Assembly (NCBI GenBank): GCA_963726775.1
Contig: CAVSDL010000015.1
Span: 1 to 64,000 of the forward strand
Direction: 5' to 3'
Length of the DNA stretch: 64,000 nucleotides
From: CAIWHR01 sp963726775
GTDB taxonomy: Bacteria; Pseudomonadota; Gammaproteobacteria; Burkholderiales; Casimicrobiaceae
Shown here: positions 1 to 7,834 of the stretch, one piece after another
Layout: each line of letters opens with the position of its first letter
How positions within the stretch are numbered: position 1 is the stretch's first letter
Made by a program: the position numbers and the translations under genes
Notes under the pieces: model-generated
Database searches by the model: none
Told to the model about the DNA's origin: nothing
Seen by the model: only the letters and a program-made list of their open reading frames with translations

Positions 1-66
1 TGATCACTGGCGCCATCACGAACAACATGGAGCGAAACGAACGTCCCAATTTTTCGGGTCTCGCAC

Positions 67-1353
67 ATGCTAAGTGCTAGTGAAGTCTTTGTGCCTGGCG
101 GCTTCCCCACACATACGTATGTCGATCGAACACAACCCAGTCAACGGGAATTGGATTGTCGCGTCACTGATGCCCTCGAAGAGAAGGGCAAATTTGTATC
201 AGTTTCCGGTCCATCAAAAGCAGGAAAGACCGTTCTCATCGAGAAAGCAATTGGTAAAGACAATTTAATCGCCATTTCTGGCGGAGGCATTCGAAGTGCA
301 GAGGATGTTTGGAATCGAATTCTCGACTGGATGGACTCTCCCGATTCCATCTCAAATTCGCAAGCTGACACACACGCAAACAAAATTGGCGGTGGTGGAC
401 TGATTGAGGGCAGTTTACCCTTAGTCGCAAAGGGGCAGGTTACGACGACGGCTGAGAACACCACGACCGACGCGACGACATCAACGCAAACCAAAACGCG
501 TCGTGGCATTGAGCAAGTGATCTCAGAGATTGCAGATAGCGACTTTGTGATTTTGATTGATGACTTTCACTATATTCCACGAGATGTTCAGAAGGAGGTG
601 ATGCGGCAAATTAAGGACGCTGTTCGACGTGGACTGAAGGTGGTAACTGCCGCAGTCCTCCATCGCGCTGACGAGGCCATCCGAGCAAATCAGGAGATGC
701 AAGGACGTTTCACCTCAATTGACCTCGAGTATTGGTCGCGAGAGGAGTTGACGCCAATCGCGAGAAAGGGCTTTGTTGCGCTGAACCTTAGTATTCCGGA
801 CAACGTCATTGAGATCTTGGCGACCGAAGCAGCGGGATCGCCACAACTCATGCAAACTCTATGCCTTCAGTTGTGTCGCAACGTTGACCACCGCGTCAAA
901 TCCATGGCCGTCGTCAACAAAACACCGACTGAACATGAAGTCCAAGAGGCTCTTGAGGACACTGCACAGACTATGGATTTCCGTTCCCTTGTAGATGTCC
1001 TGGACTGTGGACCGAAGGAACGCGGCAAGGAGCGCAAGATCTATCCGCACACCGATGGAAGATCGGGCGACGTCTATCGATGCATTCTCAGAGCAATAGC
1101 CGCCGACCCTCCTCGCCTAGCATTCACATACGACGAACTCGTAAGTCGTGTACGAAAACTCTGTAGCTCTGATGCGCCTACAGGAAGCAGCGTTCAAGGT
1201 AGCTGCGAGCAGATGATACGTCTTGCGCAGACACGGTTCCCGGATGAACGTCAGATCGACTGGAACAAGGAACGAGAAGTCCTAGACATCGCCGAACCGT
1301 ATCTTCTCTTCTATCTGCGCTGGTCTCATCGCTTGGACGAGCCAAACGAATGA
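67..1353 (+). CDS. AAA-type P-loop ATPase, possibly foreign
   Basis: This 428-residue protein carries a Walker A loop (GPSKAGKT, residues 48-55) and a Walker B strand (FVILIDDFHY, about residues 160-169). A following segment with an Arg-rich helix (GRFTSIDLEYW) resembles the sensor region of the TniB/ExeA-like AAA group. No fused nuclease, protease or DNA-binding domain is visible in the remaining 250 residues. GC is clearly below the rest of the window (28 of 60 in 301-360, against 40 of 60 in 4081-4140), which suggests recent transfer. Such ATPases often work with a partner encoded beside them. No partner is visible downstream, and the upstream side lies outside the window. The ATP-binding fold is secure; the biological role is unknown. 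The start at 67 lacks a clear Shine-Dalgarno sequence. Confidence 0.8.
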   Translation: MLSASEVFVPGGFPTHTYVDRTQPSQRELDCRVTDALEEKGKFVSVSGPSKAGKTVLIEKAIGKDNLIAISGGGIRSAEDVWNRILDWMDSPDSISNSQADTHANKIGGGGLIEGSLPLVAKGQVTTTAENTTTDATTSTQTKTRRGIEQVISEIADSDFVILIDDFHYIPRDVQKEVMRQIKDAVRRGLKVVTAAVLHRADEAIRANQEMQGRFTSIDLEYWSREELTPIARKGFVALNLSIPDNVIEILATEAAGSPQLMQTLCLQLCRNVDHRVKSMAVVNKTPTEHEVQEALEDTAQTMDFRSLVDVLDCGPKERGKERKIYPHTDGRSGDVYRCILRAIAADPPRLAFTYDELVSRVRKLCSSDAPTGSSVQGSCEQMIRLAQTRFPDERQIDWNKEREVLDIAEPYLLFYLRWSHRLDEPNE

Positions 1354-1373
1354 AAGTAGGAGGAATATGTAGG

Positions 1374-1697
1374 TCAGCGGCCACTTTCGGACGATATCGG
1401 CTGCTGAGCGATAGGGCGCATGCTCGCGAGATGCCCGATCAGGCGCGCGTCAATTTCCGGAGTGCCGTTCTGCAAGTCGTGCAGCGCGGCAACAATCGTG
1501 CGCCGCTCGTCACGTGGATCGAAGATCACCGGTTCCATTTCGATTCCTTGCGCGAAACTTCTCTTGCGCACGAAGTGGAGAAAATAGCGTACCTGCGGAT
1601 TACCAATCGCGTGCACATGCTTGCCCCACCCCAGCCAGGCGCTTCGCGGACCTCTCCCTCTCAAGGTAACGGACGCAGCCTGATCTCGAGCCGGCAT
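1374..1697 (-). CDS. Hypothetical protein, downstream partner of the XRE regulator
   Basis: A 107-residue reading frame follows, and overlaps by 37 bases, the XRE-type regulator on the same strand. The N-terminal third is compositionally poor. The segment from residue 54 (MEPVIFDPRDERRT) looks more protein-like, so an internal ATG near 1538 with GGAA upstream is an alternative start. The order resembles a regulator plus small partner, as in toxin-antitoxin pairs, but no RelE, HipA or HigB motif is recognisable. It could equally be a decayed reading frame. Function unknown. Confidence 0.3.
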   Translation of the reverse strand: MPARDQAASVTLRGRGPRSAWLGWGKHVHAIGNPQVRYFLHFVRKRSFAQGIEMEPVIFDPRDERRTIVAALHDLQNGTPEIDARLIGHLASMRPIAQQPISSESGR

Positions 1698-1966
1698 CCG
1701 ACCACGAGCGCGTAGTTTTCGACGGTGGTAAGCGTTGGCCGGTGGCCAATCCCGCTTTCGAGACGCGAGATCGCGCTCTTCGTCGTACCCATCCTGACCG
1801 CGACGTCATGTTGCGTGAAGCCGGCGTGCACGCGCGCCGCGATCAGCTCGGCAACCAGCCGGCTGCGCGTACGGTCCGCGGCACGTCGGCGCGATCGGGT
1901 GGCGGCGCGCACTGCGTTGGCCGTCTGACAACGTTTTGGCATTGGCTGGGCAAGCGCGATCATCAC
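1661..1966 (-). CDS. XRE-family helix-turn-helix regulator, antitoxin-like
   Basis: This 101-residue protein has a Cro/C1-type helix-turn-helix around residues 47-75 (FTQHDVAVRMGTTKSAISRL), followed by the usual ESG turn and a beta-like tail ending CRLEIRL. The size and architecture match HigA-like antitoxins and small XRE repressors. The first 30 residues are basic and may be overcalled: ATG codons lie at 1966 and 1942 and neither has a good ribosome binding site. It sits beside the low-GC ATPase gene on the opposite strand, in a region that looks acquired. Autoregulation is likely for this family but no operator was identified. Confidence 0.7.
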   Translation of the reverse strand: MMIALAQPMPKRCQTANAVRAATRSRRRAADRTRSRLVAELIAARVHAGFTQHDVAVRMGTTKSAISRLESGIGHRPTLTTVENYALVVGCRLEIRLRPLP

Positions 1967-2317
1967 GAGCCGAATACCCCGGTGACCTCTCGCGACACCG
2001 AGTTAGCAGAAATGCTAACCCGCCCGCGCAAAGGAATCCCCTATCCGTTCGGCCGACCTCGAAGGTGACATTTCGATCGTCACCCGATTACGCTGTGCCC
2101 GTACCGCTACACCGCAAAAGGCGAATCCCCGGCAACGCGTTGGTCCGCGCCCGTCCCGGTGGATACGGCGCGCCGGGTACGGGAACATCAGGGCTCAGAG
2201 GATTCGCGACCGGGAACTCAACCACAGGGAAGATGTCGGATAGCAGGGCCGGACCGGAATGCGGGAAGTGCTAATCTGACATTGTTCCGATCGTTTCCCC
2301 CGACCCCAAGGCACCCC
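1967..2317. other. Gene-free stretch
   Basis: About 350 bases between the divergent XRE regulator and the glutathione transferase gene. No reading frame here has a convincing start, ribosome binding site or domain. It presumably holds the promoters of both flanking genes, but no strong sigma-70 pair stands out. Confidence 0.5.
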
Positions 2318-3005
2318 ATGATCAAGTTCTACTACAATCTCGCGCCCAACCCGACCAAGGTCGCCCTGTGCCTGGAGGAGACTGGGCCTGCCCTATGAAC
2401 CGATGCCGGTCGATACGCGCAAAGGCGAGCAGTTCGCGGCGGACTACGCCGCCGTCAATCCCAACTCCAAGGTTCCGGCGATCGTCGATGGCGATGCGAC
2501 CGTGTTCGACAGCAACGCGATCCTGCTCTACCTCGCCGAGAAGACCGGGAAGTTCCTGCCGGAGAACACGCCGGCGGCCCGGGGCCGGATGTTGTCGTGG
2601 CTGATGTTCGTGGCGAGCGGCGTCGGCCCCTACTCCGGCCAGGCCGTGCATTTCAGACACTACGCGCCCGAACAGCTGCCCTACGCCGTCAATCGCTACG
2701 TGTACGAAGCGAAGCGCCACTACGGCATCCTCGACGCGCGGCTGCGCAAGCACCGCTACATGCTCGGCGAGTCGTACACGATCGTCGACATGGCGGTATG
2801 GGGCTGGGCACGACTGGTGCCGTTCGTCATCGGCGACGACGCCTGGACGTCGATGCCGGATCTGAAGCGGCTGGTGGACGAAATCGGCGCGCGGCCCGCA
2901 GCGGTGCGCGCAGCCGCGTTGAAGGAACGGCACGCCTTCAAGGCCGAATTGGACGACGAGGCGCGTCGGTACCTGTTTCCTCAGAATGTCCAGCGCGCCG
3001 CCTGA
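2318..3005 (+). pseudogene. Glutathione S-transferase, frameshifted
   Basis: The gene starts at 2318 (MIKFYYNLAPNPTKVALCLE) with a thioredoxin-like N-terminus. Its frame hits TGA at 2396-2398 after ETGPAL. The protein then continues in the next frame from about 2387 (LPYEPMPVDTRKGEQF) through the conserved cis-Pro strand (NPNSKVPAIVD), the DSNAILLYLAEK motif and the C-terminal alpha domain to 3005. Removing one G from the GGG at 2384-2386 restores a continuous protein of about 228 residues, the normal size for the family (glutathione conjugation, cytosolic). Everything after the break looks intact, with no further stops. This suggests a very recent mutation or a sequencing indel. Confidence 0.85.
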
Positions 3006-3056
3006 ATATACAATCACAACATAGCGGGTTCTGCCCGCATTGCGAGCGTTCTGCCC

Positions 3057-3470
3057 ATGAAGACACTTTACGATTCGTGGTCGCCCCGACTCCTCAGCAT
3101 CCTGCGCATCGTGGTCGCGTTCCTGTTCACGGCCCACGGGACGCAGAAGTGGCTGAGCTTCCCCGCGCCACGCTCCACACCGACTGAACTGTGGACGCTC
3201 AGCGGCGTGGCGGGGATGCTCGAGCTGGTCGGAGGCGCGCTGCTGCTGATCGGTCTGTTCACGCGCCCGGTCGCGTTCGTGCTGTCCGGCCTGATGGCGT
3301 TCGCGTATTTCATCGCCCACGCGCCGCAGGGCTTCTGGCCGATTCTCAACCGCGGTGAACTGGCGGCGGTCTACTGCTTCGTGTTCCTCTATCTCGCCGC
3401 GGCGGGGGGAGGACCGTGGAGCGTCGACGAACTTTGGCGCGCGCGAAGGAGTGAGCCGCGCCGGAAATGA
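3057..3470 (+). CDS. DoxX family membrane protein
   Basis: A 137-residue protein with four predicted membrane helices. It shows the DoxX signature: an N-terminal helix with LRIVVAFLFTAHGTQKW, then ELVGGALLLIGLFTRPVAF, a third helix (FVLSGLMAFAYFIAHAPQGFWP) and ELAAVYCFVFLYLAAAGGG. DoxX proteins are small inner-membrane proteins linked loosely to redox or sulfur metabolism, and the exact function of this subgroup is not established. It follows the glutathione transferase gene by about 50 bases on the same strand, so the two may be cotranscribed. Confidence 0.88.
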   Translation: MKTLYDSWSPRLLSILRIVVAFLFTAHGTQKWLSFPAPRSTPTELWTLSGVAGMLELVGGALLLIGLFTRPVAFVLSGLMAFAYFIAHAPQGFWPILNRGELAAVYCFVFLYLAAAGGGPWSVDELWRARRSEPRRK

Positions 3471-3594
3471 CGGCAGCGGTCCGGCGCCGCATTGCGCTGC
3501 GCGGCGCGCCCTGATCGATTCGCGCGGCAACCCACCGTGCATCGCCTCGCCGCCATCGAGCCGACACCTTTGTATCGCGTCGGCGCAGGTGACG

Positions 3595-4908
3595 CTACGC
3601 GCGCCAGAGGGGATCAGGTCGGCCCGAATCGGCGGCGAAGTCGAGAAACGTATAGCGATCGCGCAGAAACCGGGCATTGCGCACGGCGGCGGCATAGAAG
3701 TCGGGGGACAGACCGATATCGGCCGGGGTCGTCGGCCCGCCCGCGCGCTGCAGGACCGCGGCGATCGTCGAGGCAGGAATAATCGCTTTGCGGATATCCC
3801 CAAGCATGTCGTCCCAGACGTCCGCAATGCGTTCGGTCAGCATCGCAGCAGCAACCGCGTCGAGACGCTTCGCCTCGAACTCGTGCCAGCACGCTTCCCC
3901 GATATCGATGCCGAATCGGCTTTGCAATTCGGCGCACGTGATGGCGGCGGGTTCCATTCGGGGCGGCCCGGCCATCAGCGCATCTTCCTGAATCCGCGCC
4001 ATGGTCAGCGTCGCCACGGCGACCTGCTCGCCGTGGAAATACATGTCGCGTCCCACCGGCGCGAACATGTCGATGTAGTGGCTGATCAGGTGCTCGCCCT
4101 GGCTCGCCGGAAAGCTGCCGCCGCAAAGCGTCATTCCGAGGCCGGAAAGCGCCAGCGTGCGCGCCAGCGCCCGCATGGCGTCGAGATCGCCGCGCAGCAG
4201 CGCCTCGGGTTCGTTCAGCAAGACGGGTTCGTCCGCCGCCAGCAGGACGAAGGGCGCGCGCCGGTACGGCGTTCCAAGCAGATGGTGCGAAAGCAGCCAG
4301 TCGGCCTGTGCCGTCGGCCGGCAGAGCGAGTCGCCCAGCCCGGCCCGAATCATTCGCGCCGGCGCCGCGGCGAGCACCTCGAGGTCCATGTAGACACCCA
4401 GCGGGCACGCGGCGGGAAGTGACTTCTTGTGGCCATCGACCGTGATCGCCGCGTTCATCGACGTGTAGCCGTTCATCGATGGAGCGGTCGCGAAGACCGC
4501 ATACGGCTTGCCCTCGGCCGCGGCGGCGTACTTGCACAGGTCGTTGATCGTCCCCGAGCCTACGGCGACCAGCGCGTCGGCCGAGGCGCAGGCGCGCCGA
4601 AGCGCTTCCACGGTGTCCGCATCGGCGTGCGGCCGCCCCTCGAGCACGACGGGAACGATCGTGCCCACCGCGGCGAGCGCGCGCTCGACACGTTCGCCGA
4701 GCACGACGTGCGTCGTCGAATCGCTGACGACGGCGATTCGGCGTCCGAGCCGGAGCGGCACGACCAGATCCGCCTCCCTGCCACGCAGACTGCGCTCGAT
4801 CGCCACGGCATGCACCGGGACGCGAATGGGCGCACCGTCGTCGGGATCGACCCATTCGCCGCGCAGCAACAGGTCGAGCGCGTCCGGCGCGACGTCGGCA
4901 GCCGTCAT
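3595..4908 (-). CDS. AraM/EgsA-like sn-glycerol-1-phosphate dehydrogenase family protein
   Basis: The protein has 437 residues from an ATG at 4908; the frame runs open further upstream but that part is Arg-rich and unlike the family. It belongs to the iron-dependent alcohol dehydrogenase superfamily, AraM/EgsA branch. Visible features are the nucleotide-binding VGSGTINDLCKYAA, the APSMNGYTSMNAAI segment, GLGDSLCRPTAQADW (metal-ligand Asp), GEHLISHYIDM and FHGEQVAVAT (metal-ligand His residues). Family enzymes reduce dihydroxyacetone phosphate to sn-glycerol-1-phosphate with NAD(P)H. Substrate use here is not proven. It is the last gene of a five-gene minus-strand operon, 28 bases after the TIM-barrel gene. 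No PcrB-like prenyltransferase is present, so an ether-lipid role is not indicated. Confidence 0.82.
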   Translation of the reverse strand: MTAADVAPDALDLLLRGEWVDPDDGAPIRVPVHAVAIERSLRGREADLVVPLRLGRRIAVVSDSTTHVVLGERVERALAAVGTIVPVVLEGRPHADADTVEALRRACASADALVAVGSGTINDLCKYAAAAEGKPYAVFATAPSMNGYTSMNAAITVDGHKKSLPAACPLGVYMDLEVLAAAPARMIRAGLGDSLCRPTAQADWLLSHHLLGTPYRRAPFVLLAADEPVLLNEPEALLRGDLDAMRALARTLALSGLGMTLCGGSFPASQGEHLISHYIDMFAPVGRDMYFHGEQVAVATLTMARIQEDALMAGPPRMEPAAITCAELQSRFGIDIGEACWHEFEAKRLDAVAAAMLTERIADVWDDMLGDIRKAIIPASTIAAVLQRAGGPTTPADIGLSPDFYAAAVRNARFLRDRYTFLDFAADSGRPDPLWRA

Positions 4909-4936
4909 CGTGCGGGAACGCAAACGGCAACGGCGA

Positions 4937-5623
4937 TCATCCCGGGGCCTTCGACGCGTCGTCGCAGGCCGCGAGGATATCGAGTATCTGGCCGCGCATC
5001 GATCCCTTGGACGGTGCGAACGCACCTTCGAAAACCGCGGTGCCAATCGTGAACGCATCGGCGCCCGCTGCGGCGAGGGCAACGATCTGCTGCTTCGTTT
5101 TCACGCTGCCGGCAACGATCAGCTTGCCCCCGTTCAATGCGTTGCGCGCTGCGCGCACCAGGTCGAGCGGCTCGGCCTGTGTTGCCCGGTAGGCGAGAAG
5201 ATCGACTCCGCCGCATCCCGCCGCCCGCGCTTCGCGGGAATGATCGGCGACCAGCGCGCTCGATCCTTCCAGACGCGTCGGATGGCCGACCGGGCGGCCC
5301 GGAAAGGGAAAGTAGCCGGAGAGATCGCCGAGAATCCGCTTCGCGGCCTCGAGATCGGTGCCGCCCAGAATCCGGTCGACGCCGAGCGCGCGCCCCGCTT
5401 CCAGAGAACGAAGCATCGCCTCGTGCGTCGTGCTCACCACCTCCAGGTAGCATAGGCCGCCCCGCTGCCTGATCCTGCCGACAATTTCCTGCATCGCGGC
5501 GAACGGCACTCCCACGTCCTTGAAGCCGATATGCCGCACGCCCAGGTCGCAAACCGATTCGACGACCTGGTCTGCATCCTCGATTGTCCTGTCGTTGCGG
5601 GTCAGCATGAAGATGAAATCCAT
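4937..5623 (-). CDS. HisA/HisF-like TIM-barrel protein
   Basis: A 228-residue single-domain protein with the alternating strand pattern of a phosphate-binding beta/alpha barrel. Strand-like segments are MDFIFMLT, HIGFKDVGV, CYLEVVST, VDRILGGTD, GVDLLAY, KLIVAGSV and AFTIGTAVFEG. The last two (GSVKT and IGTAVFEG) resemble the C-terminal phosphate-gripping loops of the ribulose-phosphate-binding barrels. The specific family was not recognised. It sits between an aldo/keto reductase gene (63 bases upstream) and an AraM-like dehydrogenase gene (28 bases downstream), so it probably acts on a phosphorylated intermediate of the same pathway. A lyase or isomerase role is an inference. Confidence 0.65.
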   Translation of the reverse strand: MDFIFMLTRNDRTIEDADQVVESVCDLGVRHIGFKDVGVPFAAMQEIVGRIRQRGGLCYLEVVSTTHEAMLRSLEAGRALGVDRILGGTDLEAAKRILGDLSGYFPFPGRPVGHPTRLEGSSALVADHSREARAAGCGGVDLLAYRATQAEPLDLVRAARNALNGGKLIVAGSVKTKQQIVALAAAGADAFTIGTAVFEGAFAPSKGSMRGQILDILAACDDASKAPG

Positions 5624-5686
5624 GGACGGCTCCCGGTGTCTGCGGACGAATCGATTCGCTGCCTGTCACACGCTCGGCGCAGCCGT

Positions 5687-6724
5687 CTAGCCCGCCGGAT
5701 TCGGATAGCGAAGCTGGATCGCGGCGATTTCCGCCAGCGTGTCGGCATCGAGCTCGAACTGCGCGGCGGCGATGTCCTCTTCGAGCTGCGCCATCGTCGT
5801 CGCGGCGACGATGGCCGCTCCGAGATACCAGCGGCTCTTCACGTAACCCAGAGCCAGCTGCACCAGCGAAATGCCCCGCCGCTTCGCAAGTGCCGCGTAC
5901 GCTTCGACGGCCTCGTAGACGATGGCCTTGCGAAAGCGCAGGCTGATGCCGTCGAACAAGGTAAACCGCGCGTTCGGCGGTCGTGCGCCTCCCGCGTACT
6001 TGCCGGACAGGAAGCCCCCGGCCAGCGGACTGTAGGCGAGCAGCGACATCTTTTCGTGGAACAGCACTTCCGCGAGATTGCTGTCGACGCCTCGCGAGAC
6101 CAGGCTGCAACTGTTCTGGAGTGTGACAGGCCCCGCGACGCCCAGCTCGCGCGCAACGCGCTGGAACTCGCACACGCCCCACGCCGTCTCGTTCGACAGG
6201 CCGTAGTGGCGAATCTTGCCGGCGACGATCAACGCCGCCATGCCCTCGACCTGCTCGCGAATCGACGGGCCGCGCTTTTCCTTCGCCGGGTCGAAATCGG
6301 TCGTGCCGAACATCGGCACGTTGCGCTGGGGCCAATGTATCTGATAGAGGTCGATATAGTCGGTCTGCAGCCGCGCGAGGCTTGCATCGACGGCCTCGGC
6401 GATGACCTCGCGGGTGAGATCGGTTCGCCCGTCGCGGATCCAGTCGCGGCGACCGGGCCCGACAACCTTGGACGCGATGACGAGGCCCTCACGCGGGCGT
6501 CGCGCAAGCCAGGTTCCGAGATACGATTCGGTGCGCCCCTGCGTCGCCGCGCTCGGCGGCATCGGATACACCTCGGCGGTGTCCATGAAATTGATGCCCT
6601 TCGAAACCGCGTAGTCGAGCTGCGCGTGGGCCTCCGGTTCGCTGTTCTGTTCGCCCCAGGTCATCGTGCCGAGACAGATTTCGGAAACATCGATGCCGGT
6701 GCCCGGCAGCGTTCGGTACTTCAT
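5687..6724 (-). CDS. Aldo/keto reductase, Tas-like
   Basis: A 345-residue NADPH-dependent aldo/keto reductase. The catalytic tetrad is present: Asp and Tyr in FMDTAEVYP, Lys in LVIASKVVG and His in IDLYQIHWP. The N-terminus (LPGTGIDVSEICLGTMTWGEQNS) matches the Tas subgroup of E. coli type. The start at 6724 is preceded by GAAGG, and the longer upstream extension is not family-like. It is the third gene of the minus-strand operon, after the DHDPS-like gene (88 bases) and before the TIM-barrel gene (63 bases). It probably reduces an aldehyde or ketone intermediate made by its neighbours. The physiological substrate cannot be read from sequence. Confidence 0.9.
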   Translation of the reverse strand: MKYRTLPGTGIDVSEICLGTMTWGEQNSEPEAHAQLDYAVSKGINFMDTAEVYPMPPSAATQGRTESYLGTWLARRPREGLVIASKVVGPGRRDWIRDGRTDLTREVIAEAVDASLARLQTDYIDLYQIHWPQRNVPMFGTTDFDPAKEKRGPSIREQVEGMAALIVAGKIRHYGLSNETAWGVCEFQRVARELGVAGPVTLQNSCSLVSRGVDSNLAEVLFHEKMSLLAYSPLAGGFLSGKYAGGARPPNARFTLFDGISLRFRKAIVYEAVEAYAALAKRRGISLVQLALGYVKSRWYLGAAIVAATTMAQLEEDIAAAQFELDADTLAEIAAIQLRYPNPAG

Positions 6725-6812
6725 CGGGGCCCTTCGGTGGACGGGAGCGCGCGGCGCGCCGGGATACCTCGATTCCCGGACTGCCCGCATGCGCCGGTCC
6801 GCGGCCTGCGCG

Positions 6813-7742
6813 TCAGCGTCCCCATCGCAGCGCAAGCGGCTGCAATTCGCCGGCAAGCTCGAGCAACCCCGCGCGCGCCGCCGGGTGCAGCGCCTCGAGG
6901 GGATGGCGCACCGCATCGCTCTTGATGACGCCACCGGCCGCCATCACGGTCTTCGTCGCCCGCAATCCGCACTGGCGGTTCTCGTAGTTGATCAGCGGCA
7001 GTATGCGCGCGTACGCCGCGGCGGCATCCTTCCGGCGCCCTGCGCGGAAATGCTCGAACACCGGTTTGATCAGATCCGGCATCATGCCGCTGGGCATGGT
7101 GCCGGTGGCGCCGGCATCGAGGTCCGCCATCAGCGTGATCGACTCCTCGCCATCATACGGCCCGTCGATCACGCCGCCGCCCGCCTCGACCAGCTGCCGC
7201 AATTTGGCGGCGGCGCCCGGCACTTCGATCTTGAAATAGCGCGCCGCGGGCACCTCACGCGCCAGCCGGACGAGAAACGGCACGGAGAGATTCATGCCGC
7301 TCAGTGGCGCGTCCTGCACGATGATCGGAATCGCAGCGGCCTCGGCGACGCGGGCAAAATGCTCCAGCGCGCCCTTTTCGTCGGCGCGAAGGTTGGCGCC
7401 GTGGTAGGGCGGCATCAGCATCAGCATGCTGGCGCCGGCGGCGGCCGCCGCCCGGGACCGCTCCGCCGCTATCCGCGTGCTGAAGTGGCTGCAGGTCACG
7501 ATGACCGGAACGCGGCCACCGACGTGCGCGAGGCAGACGTCCTGCAACGTGTTTCGCTCGTCGTCGGAGAGCAGGAACTGCTCCGAATAGTTCGCGAGTA
7601 TGCAGATACCGTCGACGCGCTGGTCGATCATGCAATCGAGCACGCGACGCATTCCTTCGATGTCCAGCGCACCGGAATCCGTGAACGGCGTCGGCGCGAT
7701 CGGCAAGACACCGGTGAGCGGCTTGGGTAAGGAATTGGCCAC
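6813..7742 (-). CDS. Dihydrodipicolinate synthase family aldolase/dehydratase
   Basis: A 309-residue TIM-barrel protein of the DapA/NAL superfamily (PIAPTPFTDSGALD at the N-terminus). The Schiff-base lysine is retained in YFKIEVPG. The usual GTTGE loop is replaced by ILANYSEQF, and the Tyr of the YNxP motif is absent (IIVQDAPLSG). These changes argue against true dihydrodipicolinate synthase. They fit a pyruvate-type aldolase or sugar-acid dehydratase of unknown substrate. It is the second gene of the five-gene operon, 92 bases after the kinase-like gene. Cytosolic. Confidence 0.82.
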   Translation of the reverse strand: MANSLPKPLTGVLPIAPTPFTDSGALDIEGMRRVLDCMIDQRVDGICILANYSEQFLLSDDERNTLQDVCLAHVGGRVPVIVTCSHFSTRIAAERSRAAAAAGASMLMLMPPYHGANLRADEKGALEHFARVAEAAAIPIIVQDAPLSGMNLSVPFLVRLAREVPAARYFKIEVPGAAAKLRQLVEAGGGVIDGPYDGEESITLMADLDAGATGTMPSGMMPDLIKPVFEHFRAGRRKDAAAAYARILPLINYENRQCGLRATKTVMAAGGVIKSDAVRHPLEALHPAARAGLLELAGELQPLALRWGR

Positions 7743-7834
7743 GTCGAATTTTCTCCCCTTTGGAGTTGGAATGAGGATGGAACGATGGTGGATCGACCAC
7801 CGTGCTCACGGCCGCCGCGAACGATCGCGACCCA

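Noticed and set aside
1350..1715. Plus-strand frame of 121 codons overlapping the ATPase stop by ATGA
   Set aside because: The overlap is suggestive, but the sequence is not protein-like and runs opposite to the XRE regulator and its partner frame.
2322..3827. Minus-strand frame of 501 codons
   Set aside because: Arg/His/Pro-rich antisense shadow of the GST and DoxX genes, which have clear families.
3595..5623. AraM-like dehydrogenase plus TIM barrel as an archaeal-type ether-lipid module
   Set aside because: The barrel does not show the PcrB/GGGPS pattern, and no prenyltransferase or prenyl diphosphate gene is near.
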